DNA from: JBDRRP01 sp964446485
Lineage (GTDB): Bacteria > Desulfobacterota > Desulfobacteria > Desulfobacterales > JBDRRP01
Direction of reading: 5' to 3'
Length of the DNA stretch: 64,000 nt
Assembly (NCBI GenBank): GCA_964446485.1
Contig: CAYUOU010000011.1
Span: 1-64,000, forward strand
Shown: positions 34,035-43,659 of the stretch, one piece after another
Layout: each line of letters opens with the position of its first letter
How positions within the stretch are numbered: the stretch's first letter is position 1
Translations under genes and position numbers: made by a program
The notes under the pieces: model-generated
What the model saw: only the letters and a program-made list of their open reading frames with translations
Databases searched by the model: none
What the model was told of the DNA's origin: nothing

Positions 34035-36158
34035 ATGGAAAGAAAAAACATCCAGTTTTTAGGGCCTTATGCGCTATTTGGCGTCCTCGTTGCCCTATTC
34101 TTCGGCAATGTATTGCTGGGAAACAATACGTTCTATTTCAGAGACATCCACCGATGGTTTTATCCCATGAAGTACTTTCTGGCGACGTCTTTGAAATCGG
34201 GAGAACTGCCGTTCTGGTGTCATAACTATTTCTGCGGCGCCCCCTTTGCCAGCGATATCCAATCCGGCGTCTTTTATCCATTGTCGCTGCTGTTCCTGTT
34301 CTTTCCATTTCCCTTTTCCTTTAATCTTTACATCGTTGCCCATTTCTTTCTGGGCCTATACTTCTGTCACCGATTTTTGCTCAGTATCGGGAGGTCGCCG
34401 GCCGCGTCCGTTTTCGGCGCAACGGCTTTTTGTTTCGGCGGATTTGTCATATCGTCCATCAACACCCTGAACAACCTGTCCACGGTGATATGGCTGCCCG
34501 CCGTGCTGTGGCGGTGCCAGTCGGCCATCGACGGCAACAAGACAACGAAACACCACCTGATCACCATGGCCGTTATGGCCTTGGCCATCCTTGGCGGTGA
34601 ACCGCAGCTCTTCATCATGATGGTCGGGCTTGCGTTTGTTTACATGCTGTCACTGGCAACGGCACCGACTTGGCGGTCACGCCTGAAACCGGTCCTCGCA
34701 TTTGCGATGGTGGTGTTTGGGGCGGTGATGGTCACCATGGTGCAGTTGGGTCCCACCTATCAAGACTTCCAGCAATCCGTGCGGCACGGTGGAATCCTTT
34801 ACGAAACGGCGGCAAAGCACGCTCTCGACCCTGTGGCATTGAAGCACCTGTTGATACCGCTCCACTTTCCCCCGGATTTTGCCGCTCGCTTGGAAACACT
34901 GGGGGGGTTTTTCCCCGGCAGTGGAGCGGTGCCCTGGCTTCTCACCATTTATCCAGGATTCCTCGTGCTCCCGTTGGCAGCAGCAGGGGTGTGCTTCGAA
35001 CGGTCTAAAACCACTTTCTTCTGGGTGGCCATCTTCACCGCCAGTGTCGTGCTTTCACTAGGTGATCGGACGCCGATTCATTACTGGATCCATCAACTAC
35101 TGCCGGTTTTCAGATTCCCTGAAAAATTCATGCTTCCGGCCGGTTTCGGCCTCATCGTTCTGGCAGCCTGCGGCCTGGACCATCTGGGTGAATTTTTGCG
35201 GCAACGGCGCATTGACGGAAAACTGGTGGTAAGACTGCTGCTGCTGGTCCTCATCTGCGATCTATACAGCAATCACCGCTACCTCAACCCGACCTGCGAG
35301 TCCGATTTCTACCAGGCACGACACGCCGATCTGTCGCCGATATTCATGGACACTGGCAAATTCCGGGTCTATGTGGATCCTACAACCACAACCCCCGATA
35401 GCCGCTACCAGCGGATCGTGAACTATCACGCCCGGTGGCAGCTCATCCAACTGCCAAATCTCGGCATCATCTCCAATATAGATCACGTCGACGGTAAGGT
35501 GGGCATGGAATTGCGTTATCAAAGCATGCTCCATGATATCCTGTCAGGACCCTGGTCAGAAAAAATCGGATTGCTTCGAAGCGCCAATGTGAAGTACATC
35601 GTGTCGAACAGCTCGCTGGAGGGCGTAGACGCGCTAAAGCACCGCATCGAAAAGTTAACCCCGCTGGTGTACCGTTTGACCGACAGCCTCCCGCGAGCCG
35701 TGGTGATCGGCGACAGTGCTTCCGACAAGACCCTATCGGTGAAGATGTTTTCCGGGGCATCCTTCGACCCTGCCGGCGTGGTACTGGCCGGGGAAGACAT
35801 TACGGCGCACTATCATACCCCCTTTTCCAAGGAAGTGGACGACATTTCCTACCACGGACCGGGCAGCATCCGCATCCGGGTGACGACACCGAAGGAGGGA
35901 CTTCTTTTTCTTTCCGAGTCATTTTATCCCGGGTGGCAAGTCACGGTGAACGGTGCCTCACAGGCGCCGGTTCGGCTGAATTTGTTCTTTCAGGGCGTCG
36001 GCATTGCGCCCGGCCAGCACCTTGTTGAATTTACCTACCGGCCACCCCATTTTTTCGCTTTTTTGATGGTCTCCGTCATTTCATTGCTTGGCGTGGGGAT
36101 CGTGTTCTTGAGGCAGCAGCAACCCTCTCGGCCGTTATCGTACAGGAAAAACGCATGA
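34035..36158 (+). CDS. YfhO-like membrane protein (GT-C glycosyltransferase)
   Basis: This protein of about 707 residues starts at ATG 34035, just before the first helix. The first outer loop has FYFRDIHRWFYPMKYFLATS and ELPFWCHNYFCGAPFASDIQ, the hallmark of the YfhO family. About 11-12 helices and a large soluble C-terminal domain (from ~residue 420) follow, with LFLSESFYPGWQVTVNG near the end. Bacillus YfhO is implicated in glycosylating lipoteichoic acid with a polyprenyl-phosphate sugar. Here a DPM1-like gene overlaps its stop (ATGA), again pairing a carrier-charging enzyme with a periplasmic transferase. It diverges from the TMTC-like gene at 31772-33874. Confidence 0.8.
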   Translation: MERKNIQFLGPYALFGVLVALFFGNVLLGNNTFYFRDIHRWFYPMKYFLATSLKSGELPFWCHNYFCGAPFASDIQSGVFYPLSLLFLFFPFPFSFNLYIVAHFFLGLYFCHRFLLSIGRSPAASVFGATAFCFGGFVISSINTLNNLSTVIWLPAVLWRCQSAIDGNKTTKHHLITMAVMALAILGGEPQLFIMMVGLAFVYMLSLATAPTWRSRLKPVLAFAMVVFGAVMVTMVQLGPTYQDFQQSVRHGGILYETAAKHALDPVALKHLLIPLHFPPDFAARLETLGGFFPGSGAVPWLLTIYPGFLVLPLAAAGVCFERSKTTFFWVAIFTASVVLSLGDRTPIHYWIHQLLPVFRFPEKFMLPAGFGLIVLAACGLDHLGEFLRQRRIDGKLVVRLLLLVLICDLYSNHRYLNPTCESDFYQARHADLSPIFMDTGKFRVYVDPTTTTPDSRYQRIVNYHARWQLIQLPNLGIISNIDHVDGKVGMELRYQSMLHDILSGPWSEKIGLLRSANVKYIVSNSSLEGVDALKHRIEKLTPLVYRLTDSLPRAVVIGDSASDKTLSVKMFSGASFDPAGVVLAGEDITAHYHTPFSKEVDDISYHGPGSIRIRVTTPKEGLLFLSESFYPGWQVTVNGASQAPVRLNLFFQGVGIAPGQHLVEFTYRPPHFFAFLMVSVISLLGVGIVFLRQQQPSRPLSYRKNA

Positions 36159-36856
36159 AATCTGAGCCCACGCTTACCGTCGTGATTCCGTGCTTCAATG
36201 AAAAACACACCCTGGAAGAGCTGGTATCGCTGGTCATCCAGGCGCCGGTGGAGAAGAAGGAGATCATTCTCGTCGATGACTGTTCCACCGACGGTACCCG
36301 GGAGATGATCCAGGAGCGCCTGTCACCGCTCGTCGCCCGGGTAGTATATCATCCGCGAAACATGGGCAAGGGGGCTGCCATCCGCTCAGGCCTCCAGTAT
36401 GTCACCGGCGACATCGTCGTCATCCAGGACGCTGACCTGGAGTACAACCCCACCGAATACCCCAAACTAATGGCCCCCATCGTCGACGGCAAAGCGGATG
36501 TGGTTTACGGATCTCGGTTTACCGGTGAAGGCCCCCACCGAGTCCATCTGTTTTGGCATTATCTCGGCAACAGGTTTCTCACCCTCCTCTCCAATGCCTT
36601 CACCAATTTGAATCTCACTGACATGGAGACATGCTACAAGATGTTTCGGACGGAGGTGGTCAAGGATATCGCGATCCAGCAGAATCGCTTTGGGTTTGAA
36701 CCGGAAATCACCGCCAAGCTCGCCCGCAAGAAGGTGCGCATCTACGAAACCGGCATTTCCTACTACGGCCGATCCTACGACGAGGGGAAAAAGATTGGCT
36801 GGAAGGACGGTGTCAGGGCCATCTACTGCATCCTGCGCTATGCATTCTTCAAATGA
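36155..36856 (+). CDS. DPM1-like glycosyltransferase family 2
   Basis: This 233-residue protein has LTVVIPCFNEKHTLEELVSL, IILVDDCSTDGTREMIQERL, NMGKGAAIRSGLQ, VVIQDADLEYNPTEYPKLMA (DxD metal site) and DMETCYKMFRTEVVKDI. This is the most typical dolichol/polyprenol-phosphate mannosyltransferase in the window. It has no membrane helices. It is coupled to the YfhO-like gene upstream and followed by a membrane protein, so it likely charges the lipid carrier for one or both. Confidence 0.88.
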   Translation: MKSEPTLTVVIPCFNEKHTLEELVSLVIQAPVEKKEIILVDDCSTDGTREMIQERLSPLVARVVYHPRNMGKGAAIRSGLQYVTGDIVVIQDADLEYNPTEYPKLMAPIVDGKADVVYGSRFTGEGPHRVHLFWHYLGNRFLTLLSNAFTNLNLTDMETCYKMFRTEVVKDIAIQQNRFGFEPEITAKLARKKVRIYETGISYYGRSYDEGKKIGWKDGVRAIYCILRYAFFK

Positions 36857-36926
36857 TCGAGCGCGGTGGCGAAAACGGGCGGTAAAAGGACCCGATGGAA
36901 TCGAAAGGAAAATCTCCAACGCCGCC

Positions 36927-38333
36927 ATGCGCTTGCTTTCTCAACAGCACATCTCCAATTTGAAGGTGATCGGCAACGCCGCCGCCATAGTCCTTGCGGC
37001 TGCCGCTGTTTACCGGTGGTGCCACTTGGTGGAATCCTTCAGCGTGAACCTGCTTGTTTGGGATCAGTGGGACCTCTATGACGCTTTTTTTGAGCCGCAT
37101 AGTTGGGTGGAGTTGTTTCGCTGGCAGCATGGACCACACCGGCAGGGGGTCGGCTTTTTTCTGACCAAGATCGTTGCGGCGCTGTCCGGCTGGAATACCC
37201 GCGTCGAGTCCTTTGCCATCGGTGGGGTCATCGTTCTTGCCATGGTTGTCGCCATCATACTGAAAAAGCGGCTCACGGCATCGCTTCAGTGGTCGGATGC
37301 GACCATTGCAGTGATCTTCCTGACGCCATTGCAGTGGAGCATTTTTGCGTCGGTCCCGAATCCTTCTCATGGCGCCGTGCCGTTGCTGATGATGATGGGC
37401 TACTGTATCGGGTGGACACTCCGGCACCCTTGGGCACGGTTTGCGACGGTGCTGATACTCAATTTTCTGCTCATCTATACGGGGTTTGGTCTGGTGGTCG
37501 GCATCATCACCCCAGTCCTGCTGACCGTAGAACTGCTGACATCGCTGAAGCACCGCCATCGGCAGTACCGGTGGGGCCTGCTGGTGGCCATTGTGATCTC
37601 ACTGATAGGCGCCGCCAGTTTTTTTGTCGGGTACCGGTTCATGCCAGCTGCGCCAGGATTTCAGTTTCCCATCGCGGCGCACTGGCAGTATCCAGCCTTC
37701 GTGGTGTTGATGCTCGCCAATTTCTGGGGGGTCAAAGGGGTCGGCGTCGCCAGCTTCGTGGCGGGCACCGCGACACTGATGGTCATGCTTGCCTTGTGCA
37801 CTCATCACATCGGCCATTGGACCCGGGAGGGCGCCACCGGGAAAACGGCCAACAACAGCTCCGCCATCGATTCGGTGGTGGTGGTGCTCATCGCAGCGAC
37901 ACTGCTCTTTTGCATCCTCTCCGCCATCGGAAGGGTTGCATTGGGGTTGAATACCGCCCAAGCCTCGAGGTACGTCACCTATCTGATTCCCGGATTCTTC
38001 GGGGCGTACCTTCACTTCGTATCGCGACCGCCGAAAAAAACGAAGCCCATTTTTCTGACGGCTTTTCTCATCGGACTCATTGCCGCCACCGTTCCCCTTC
38101 GCTCGGCGGATGTTCAGACCATGTCATGGCTCAAGCAATCCAAAATCCGATGGAAGGAGAATTATCTTCAGACAGGCAATGTCGAGGAAAGTAATCGAAG
38201 AACCCATTTCATGATTTATCCCGACTCCGAAAGAACGCGCCTCGATCGAAAACTCGCCTACATGAAAGCGCGTGGATTAAATCTCTTCCAGGACATCGAG
38301 GGCCAGGAAAGCTCCGTGGCGTCCGAGCCATGA
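36927..38333 (+). CDS. Multi-pass membrane protein, GT-C-like
   Basis: A protein of about 468 residues with roughly ten membrane helices. The first outer loop holds NLLVWDQWDLYDAFFEPHSW, an acid-rich motif in the position where GT-C transferases keep their catalytic Asp, then WQHGPHRQGVGFFLTKI. The short C-terminal tail is charged. It does not belong to a family I can name with confidence. Its position after YfhO-like and DPM1-like genes on the same strand suggests a membrane glycosyltransferase or flippase. ATG 36927 was chosen because it precedes the first helix; ATG 36840 is an alternative. It converges on the PMT-like gene 24 bases away. Confidence 0.6.
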   Translation: MRLLSQQHISNLKVIGNAAAIVLAAAAVYRWCHLVESFSVNLLVWDQWDLYDAFFEPHSWVELFRWQHGPHRQGVGFFLTKIVAALSGWNTRVESFAIGGVIVLAMVVAIILKKRLTASLQWSDATIAVIFLTPLQWSIFASVPNPSHGAVPLLMMMGYCIGWTLRHPWARFATVLILNFLLIYTGFGLVVGIITPVLLTVELLTSLKHRHRQYRWGLLVAIVISLIGAASFFVGYRFMPAAPGFQFPIAAHWQYPAFVVLMLANFWGVKGVGVASFVAGTATLMVMLALCTHHIGHWTREGATGKTANNSSAIDSVVVVLIAATLLFCILSAIGRVALGLNTAQASRYVTYLIPGFFGAYLHFVSRPPKKTKPIFLTAFLIGLIAATVPLRSADVQTMSWLKQSKIRWKENYLQTGNVEESNRRTHFMIYPDSERTRLDRKLAYMKARGLNLFQDIEGQESSVASEP

Positions 38334-38357
38334 CCTTTGCGGTGGTGGACGTCGGCA

Positions 38358-40391
38358 TCACCGGCCCCCGGGAGCACCGATCTCCTCCAGCGGCGCCCAC
38401 AATGCGGTGTTGAGTTCCTCCGGAGACACTTCGTACACCAGGATTGAATACCCGATGGCCCCGTCCGGCGGCCGCCGCTTCAAATGATGGCACAAACGGG
38501 CGAACCGCAGGTTGACGAACTGCCATCGAATCCATTCCACCATGTCCCAGGATTTCCACCGCGCCAGCAGGCGTTCCCGGGCGGCGGCGTCATTCTGGGC
38601 CTGGATGTCGGTGTCTATGACATCCTTCGCGAACCAATAGGTCCTGTCGTATACGTCGTTCCACCGGCCGTGGATTCCGTAAACCTGCTGGAGTTCGGTG
38701 GCACTGATCAGGTAGGTCCCCGGACCCAGGGCTCCAGCCTGCGACACCACGTCCGGCGTCCAGGGCATCCGACGATTGACGATGATCCGGGCCGGGATGC
38801 GGTAGTAAATGGGGCTGGCGCTGCCGAAATAGGCGAGATAGACCGGCTGGGATTCGGCAGCCGCGGTACGATGCGTGTCAATCCACCGCGACACTCCGGG
38901 GAGATCCTGGCCCCAGTCGAGGCTGCTGTCCACCAGCAACCGATAGCCGTTTTTCGGCCCTCCGGCGGTGACATTGAAAAAAGCAAGATAATGCGGCCAG
39001 ATCAACAGCGTCTCGGCGAGATAAACAACCAACAACAACGGGGCTAGAATGGTAGAAAACCGCCGGGCAAGGTTAAACCATAGGGCAGCGGCGCCGGAAA
39101 GAATGAACAGCACCGGATAAATGGGAAGTACATGGCGATGACCGATGTTAATATTGGCGGTCAGGGCCGTTATACCATAAACGACTGCGAAAAAGATTAG
39201 CGGCGACAGTGCCTCCCACAAGTCCCGGCGTCCGAATCGAATCAGTGCCGCCATACCCAAGACGACCAGCAGCAGTGTCACCAGGGGCGTTTTGACAGCC
39301 ATGCAGAATGGGAAAAAATACCACCAGCCTTCCATGGAATAGTCGCCGTTCAAGAAGGCCGGGCGTGTGCGCGCCTGAGCAAGGACGTAGGAAAACCCAT
39401 ACAGGTAAGCTTCAGGAATGAGCCGTTCGTCACGGGCAAACCGGATCAGCGGTTGTAGATGGCCGGTCCCGTCGAGTTCACGCTCCCAGGTAGCGAAAGA
39501 AAGAGACTGGCCGGAGGGCAGCGTTGGTGCTGCCGAGAACCGGAACCCATAGGCGCCCCAGATGACGACGAAGCTGACCATTGCCACCACCAGAGCCGAT
39601 ACCCCGAGAACGGCCAGTTGTCCGCTGCGGGTGTCGACAACCCGGCGGATGCCCAAAAATATCGTCAACTCCCTTCCCCACAGCAGCCGAGCCAAAATCA
39701 GCAGGACACTCACCGGTACAATGAGCACGCCGGACATCTTGGATAGCATCAGGCCGGCCACCGCCAGAGATGCGGCGCCCAGCGAAAAGAGGTCGACCCG
39801 ATGCAGCACCCACGCAATCGCTCTGACGGACAACATGAAAAACAGTGCTGCAGCCATGTCGGACGTGGTCAGACGGCCATGGGCGAGCATGGTTGGGCTG
39901 AAGCTATATAGCGCGAGGGATATCAGTCCGCCGAGCCGCCCGAAAATGCCGGCTGCCCAGAAATAGACAGTGGCCGCCAGCATCACGCTGAGCAGGGCGA
40001 TCATTGATCGGCCGGCAAAGAGCATGGCATCGGCATCGTTACCGCTTTTATAAAAGAAGGAATGCCCGGCGGTCCAGACGTTTTCTGTTTTTTCCGGAAA
40101 TGCCACACCCATCCCGACCAGCGGCAGCGCCGCCCACCGCTGGGGAAGGTTCCCGTTTTCGGGCTGGAATCGGTAATCGCCGGCCGTCCAATAGTGATAT
40201 CCGGCCGTCACATGGATGATTTCGTCGAAGGTGGCCGATTTTTGCCGAATGCTCGACAACGCCAGGATAAGGTGAACGACCAGCAGCAGGCAGACGAAGA
40301 AAATGGCGGCCCGACGTGAAATGTGGGTGTTGGCGCTTGTCACCGGTGCGTTCCTCATGAGCATCGGAAGCCTGTGTGCCAGGCTGATCAC
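38358..40391 (-). CDS. PMT-like membrane glycosyltransferase (GT39-like)
   Basis: This 677-residue protein starts with a helix (AIFFVCLLLVVHLILALSS), then the first periplasmic loop SATFDEIIHVTAGYHYWTAG, whose Asp-Glu pair is typical of protein O-mannosyltransferase/ArnT-like GT-C enzymes, and GNLPQRWAALPLVG. About 11 helices and a C-terminal soluble domain (SSLDWGQDLPGVSRWIDTH) follow. It should use a polyprenyl-phosphate sugar made by the DPM1-like enzyme encoded just upstream; its start overlaps that gene's stop (ATGA). Acceptor is unknown; protein O-glycosylation is plausible given pilA in the neighbourhood. Confidence 0.82.
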   Translation of the reverse strand: MISLAHRLPMLMRNAPVTSANTHISRRAAIFFVCLLLVVHLILALSSIRQKSATFDEIIHVTAGYHYWTAGDYRFQPENGNLPQRWAALPLVGMGVAFPEKTENVWTAGHSFFYKSGNDADAMLFAGRSMIALLSVMLAATVYFWAAGIFGRLGGLISLALYSFSPTMLAHGRLTTSDMAAALFFMLSVRAIAWVLHRVDLFSLGAASLAVAGLMLSKMSGVLIVPVSVLLILARLLWGRELTIFLGIRRVVDTRSGQLAVLGVSALVVAMVSFVVIWGAYGFRFSAAPTLPSGQSLSFATWERELDGTGHLQPLIRFARDERLIPEAYLYGFSYVLAQARTRPAFLNGDYSMEGWWYFFPFCMAVKTPLVTLLLVVLGMAALIRFGRRDLWEALSPLIFFAVVYGITALTANINIGHRHVLPIYPVLFILSGAAALWFNLARRFSTILAPLLLVVYLAETLLIWPHYLAFFNVTAGGPKNGYRLLVDSSLDWGQDLPGVSRWIDTHRTAAAESQPVYLAYFGSASPIYYRIPARIIVNRRMPWTPDVVSQAGALGPGTYLISATELQQVYGIHGRWNDVYDRTYWFAKDVIDTDIQAQNDAAARERLLARWKSWDMVEWIRWQFVNLRFARLCHHLKRRPPDGAIGYSILVYEVSPEELNTALWAPLEEIGAPGGR

Positions 40392-41182
40392 CGTGAGAGA
40401 TGATAACGGCCCGCAGCGTATCGGAAGAAGATTTGAAACATCTCGCCCAGCGTTCTGAAACTGTCCTTGATGATATGAACATCTGAATCGAACGAGTGAT
40501 ACCAGTGCACGGGGATTTCCCGGATCACCAGCCCCAGCTGCTGAGCGAGAAAAAGGATCTCTGCGTCATAACCCCACCGATCGATCCGTGATCGGTGAAA
40601 CACGGCCTCGGTGGCTGACTTTCCAAACCCTTTGAGCCCGCAAGTAATGTCGGTCACCTGAAGTCCGAAAGCGGACAAAACCAGACGGCGATAGATGCCT
40701 CCCAGGGTCTGACGCACGGCCTCCTCAGGCACTTGAATGGATGCCCCCGGCAAATGCCTTGAACCGATCACCACATCGGCGCCCTCCTCCAGGCGGGTGA
40801 TGCAATCCTTGATGTGTGCTACCGGCACAGCCAGGTCGGCATCCATGAAGATCCGGAAGGCACCCCGAGAGGACAGCATCCCGGTGCGAACGGCAAATCC
40901 CTTTCCGCGGTTGACAGGTACCCATAGTACACGGACACGAGGGTTCTTCCCTGCAATGGCGGCGCAAATATCATGCGAGGCGTCCGTGCTTCCATCATCG
41001 ACGAGAATCAGTTCATAGGGAAGATTCAGTTGTGCCAAATATGATTCAAGAACGGATAGATTTTCCGCCAGGCATCGTTCTTCATTATAGACAGGGATAA
41101 CGAACGAGTACTCAACATCGTCAGGGTTACCATTACAATGGCCGGTCAAGTGGCGTGAGGGTATTGGCATTGGCTTCGTCAA
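40388..41182 (-). CDS. DPM1-like glycosyltransferase family 2
   Basis: This 264-residue protein has YSFVIPVYNEERCLAENLSV, LILVDDGSTDASHDICAAIA, VNRGKGFAVRTGML, IFMDADLAVPVAHIKDCITR and DITCGLKGFGKSATEAVF. The pattern is that of GT2 enzymes making dolichyl/polyprenyl-phosphate glucose or mannose (DPG/DPM synthases). It overlaps the TMTC-like gene upstream and the PMT-like gene downstream by four bases each (ATGA), forming a three-gene unit of two GT-C transferases flanking one carrier-charging enzyme. Confidence 0.87.
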   Translation of the reverse strand: MTKPMPIPSRHLTGHCNGNPDDVEYSFVIPVYNEERCLAENLSVLESYLAQLNLPYELILVDDGSTDASHDICAAIAGKNPRVRVLWVPVNRGKGFAVRTGMLSSRGAFRIFMDADLAVPVAHIKDCITRLEEGADVVIGSRHLPGASIQVPEEAVRQTLGGIYRRLVLSAFGLQVTDITCGLKGFGKSATEAVFHRSRIDRWGYDAEILFLAQQLGLVIREIPVHWYHSFDSDVHIIKDSFRTLGEMFQIFFRYAAGRYHLSR

Positions 41183-43023
41183 GGGATGCTGCCGGTATCG
41201 GGCGCTGAAGCACCCAGGCGCGCCTTGGTGCGCGCCGTCTCAAGAAGCGCCGCAATGGCTGGGTCACGTTGTCGGTAGTCAGCTGGGAGGGATTCCAGGG
41301 TATCGATGGCCAGCCCATAGGCGCCTGTCCGAAGGTACGTGGCTGCCAGGTTTTGTTTCAGGCCCATCGCGTCCGGATCCATGGCGATTCCTTTTTTGAG
41401 AATGGCCACGGCCTTTTCATAAGCGCCCGTCAATCCATAGACCGTTCCAAGATTACCTATGATATCGATGCCTTTAGGTGAGTATTCCAGTGCAGCTTCA
41501 AGCGCGGAGATGGCCTCCTGCAATCGTCCGGTCCGTGCCAGGGCCAACCCTTGGTTGCTGTACAGCCCTCCCCGGTTCTTTTTACTCATGGTCAGGGGAA
41601 GGACGGCGTCGATGACGTTCAAGGCTTCGGTAAATCGCCCGGTTTCAATAAGCATGGCCGAATAGTTGATTTGTGTCTCGATCATTCTGGGAGAAGCGTC
41701 AATGCCTTTTTTGAAGTATTCTTCGGCACGGCGAAAATCGCCCTGCTGCGCATGCAGTTCCGCCAGGGCGCCCGCATAGAAGAGATTTTGGTGACGCTCC
41801 ACCTCGTTTTTGAAAAAGGACGGCTCGTCGTGCCAATGGTCTCTATTGAGTTGGTACGTTTGCCACCCCAATATGCACAGAATTCCCACCCCCACAATGG
41901 CCGCCTTGCGTCCCCAGGTTCTAGTTGACAACGAACCGAGCGCGACACAGAGAAAGGCAAAGGGAAAATAGAGCCACCGCATGGCGATGAGCGTCGCAGA
42001 AGCGGTGGGGATGATATTCAATACCGGGAAAAGGCCGACAAGAAAAGAGAGGAGCCCGAAAACCACCAGCGTGTCTTTTCTGAATACCCACATCAGAAGG
42101 CTCAACAATATGCCGATTAGGATACCGGCGACTGATTCCACGCTCCAGAATGCACTGGGGTAGACGACCAGAAAATTGTGAAGTCCCACGGGAAACAGCA
42201 GCAGGCTTAGATTGTACGACACCAGATAGGGCGCAAAACCGATGCGCCACCACAGGGAGTGGCCGGCCTCCGGCGACACCAGCGAACCGGTGACATGGGT
42301 TCTGATGAGCAGATAAGCGATAAGGGCCGCGACAAATGGGAGATATCCAACGAATTCGCAAGTCGCCGTCGTTTTTTGGGTATTTTGTATGCGATTGTAC
42401 AAAAAAAGGATGGGCAGCAGCATAACGCCGAATTCTTTGCAAAACATGGATATCAAAAAACAGAGGACCGCCAGGGTGCGCAACAGTGCGTATCGAATCC
42501 CTGCAGCGGAAGCGGTGTAGCAGGCAAATGCCGCCAGCCCGAATAAGGTGGCCAAAATATTGTTTCTCGACGCAACCCAAGATACTGCCTCGGTTTGAAC
42601 TGGGTGGAGGGCGAAAAGAAGACTGAGCATGAGGGCGGCCTGATAATTTCGGCAAAACTGCATCAAAATCGCATACAGGACACAACAGGCCAAAAGGTGA
42701 AATACAAGATTTGAAATGCGGAACCCAACGGGGTTCATCCCCCAGATGGTGTAGTCAATGAAATAGGTCAGATTGATAAGGGGACGGTAGTACCCGGTAT
42801 GAAATTCCTCTTCCCACTCGTTTGGATCGAGGATGCCGTCCTCTTGTGAGAGATACTGCTGAAAAGATTGGCGCTCCGCGATGAACGGGTTGTTCCGGAT
42901 GAGGACATGATCGTCCAGTAAGAACTCGCCGGTGAAGGTCGGGAAGTAGCAGATCACAACGCTCAGACCGATAATAAAGAATGCAGCGGGTGTTTGCCAG
43001 CGATATGCTGCCCTGTTCTCCAT
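41179..43023 (-). CDS. TMTC-like membrane protein with TPR repeats, next to pilA
   Basis: This 614-residue protein has a first outer loop GEFLLDDHVLIRNNPFIAE (acid pair), YYRPLINLTYFIDYTIWGMN, the family motif FALHPVQTEAVSWVASRNNI and CKEFGVMLLPILFLYN. About five C-terminal TPR units include LYSNQGLALARTGRLQEAIS and IIGNLGTVYGLTGAYEKAVA. It is 97 bases downstream of pilA on the same strand, with a terminator hairpin between. It probably forms a unit with the DPM1-like and PMT-like genes that follow. Pilin as substrate is inference from this placement. Confidence 0.82.
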   Translation of the reverse strand: MENRAAYRWQTPAAFFIIGLSVVICYFPTFTGEFLLDDHVLIRNNPFIAERQSFQQYLSQEDGILDPNEWEEEFHTGYYRPLINLTYFIDYTIWGMNPVGFRISNLVFHLLACCVLYAILMQFCRNYQAALMLSLLFALHPVQTEAVSWVASRNNILATLFGLAAFACYTASAAGIRYALLRTLAVLCFLISMFCKEFGVMLLPILFLYNRIQNTQKTTATCEFVGYLPFVAALIAYLLIRTHVTGSLVSPEAGHSLWWRIGFAPYLVSYNLSLLLFPVGLHNFLVVYPSAFWSVESVAGILIGILLSLLMWVFRKDTLVVFGLLSFLVGLFPVLNIIPTASATLIAMRWLYFPFAFLCVALGSLSTRTWGRKAAIVGVGILCILGWQTYQLNRDHWHDEPSFFKNEVERHQNLFYAGALAELHAQQGDFRRAEEYFKKGIDASPRMIETQINYSAMLIETGRFTEALNVIDAVLPLTMSKKNRGGLYSNQGLALARTGRLQEAISALEAALEYSPKGIDIIGNLGTVYGLTGAYEKAVAILKKGIAMDPDAMGLKQNLAATYLRTGAYGLAIDTLESLPADYRQRDPAIAALLETARTKARLGASAPDTGSIP

Positions 43024-43042
43024 AAAGAAAGAGACCCTAAAA

Positions 43043-43085
43043 ACAAAAAAGAGACCGGCCGTTAGTCCACAGCCGGTCCCCTCTT
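43043..43085 (-). terminator. Rho-independent terminator after pilA
   Basis: On the minus strand, AGGGGACCGGCTGT...CGGCCGGTCTCT folds into a GC-rich hairpin with a TTTTTTG run behind it. It lies 36 bases after the pilA stop and 20 bases before the TMTC-like start, so it may be leaky and set the ratio of pilin to transferase. Confidence 0.7.
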
Positions 43086-43120
43086 GATGTCACGAAAATA
43101 CGCAGTCAGTGCAATTAACT

Positions 43121-43489
43121 CTAATGCTTAGCCATGTTGTTGCCGGGGCCGTTGACCGTCCAGGTGGTGTTGCCGCTGGTGTGATAGGCCGTCATGGTAT
43201 AACCGTTGACGCTGGCGCTGACGAAAAGGTCAACATCTCCGCTGGCCGTGTACCCTGCAGTGACCAACCGGCCGGAATCGCTTGAGTACCTGGCTTCATC
43301 CACGAAATAGGCCTCTTGCGTCGTCATGGCGTTCTTCAAGTCAGACTGCGCCGCGGAGTTGTAGGAGCGCTGACGATAGCTCACGAAGTTGGGAATGGCG
43401 ATCGCAGCCAGGATGCCGATGATGGCGATAACGATCATCAGCTCGATCAGGGTAAAACCTTTGTCGTTGTTTCTCATTTTCTGCAGCAT
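43121..43489 (-). CDS. pilA: Type IV pilin (PilA-like)
   Basis: This 122-residue pilin has a short basic leader MLQKMRNNDKG, cleavage before Phe, and a mature N-terminus FTLIELMIVIAIIGILAAIA, with the conserved Glu at mature position 5. The globular part is short and Gly/Ser/Thr-rich (YTMTAYHTSGNTTWTVNG), lacks cysteines and so has no disulfide loop, like Geobacter/Desulfobacterota pilins. A strong AGGAGG lies before the ATG. An exact sigma-54 promoter lies about 170 bases upstream and a PilR-like activator is encoded beyond it. It would be the major pilin for motility or contact; Ser/Thr-rich segments offer possible O-glycosylation sites. Confidence 0.93.
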   Translation of the reverse strand: MLQKMRNNDKGFTLIELMIVIAIIGILAAIAIPNFVSYRQRSYNSAAQSDLKNAMTTQEAYFVDEARYSSDSGRLVTAGYTASGDVDLFVSASVNGYTMTAYHTSGNTTWTVNGPGNNMAKH

Positions 43490-43659
43490 TGTTTTCTCCT
43501 CCTATTTAAATAATTTTGGTTTTTTGCTCTCTCTATGGGTTAGAATATGGTCACACCGCATGCGTACCGCGATGATAGAGCTTTAGCTTTCCACTGATCT
43601 CCTGTGACGTAACGCCGAATCCGAAGGTGAGGTTTCAAACTTATCATGGTCACTGAGTC

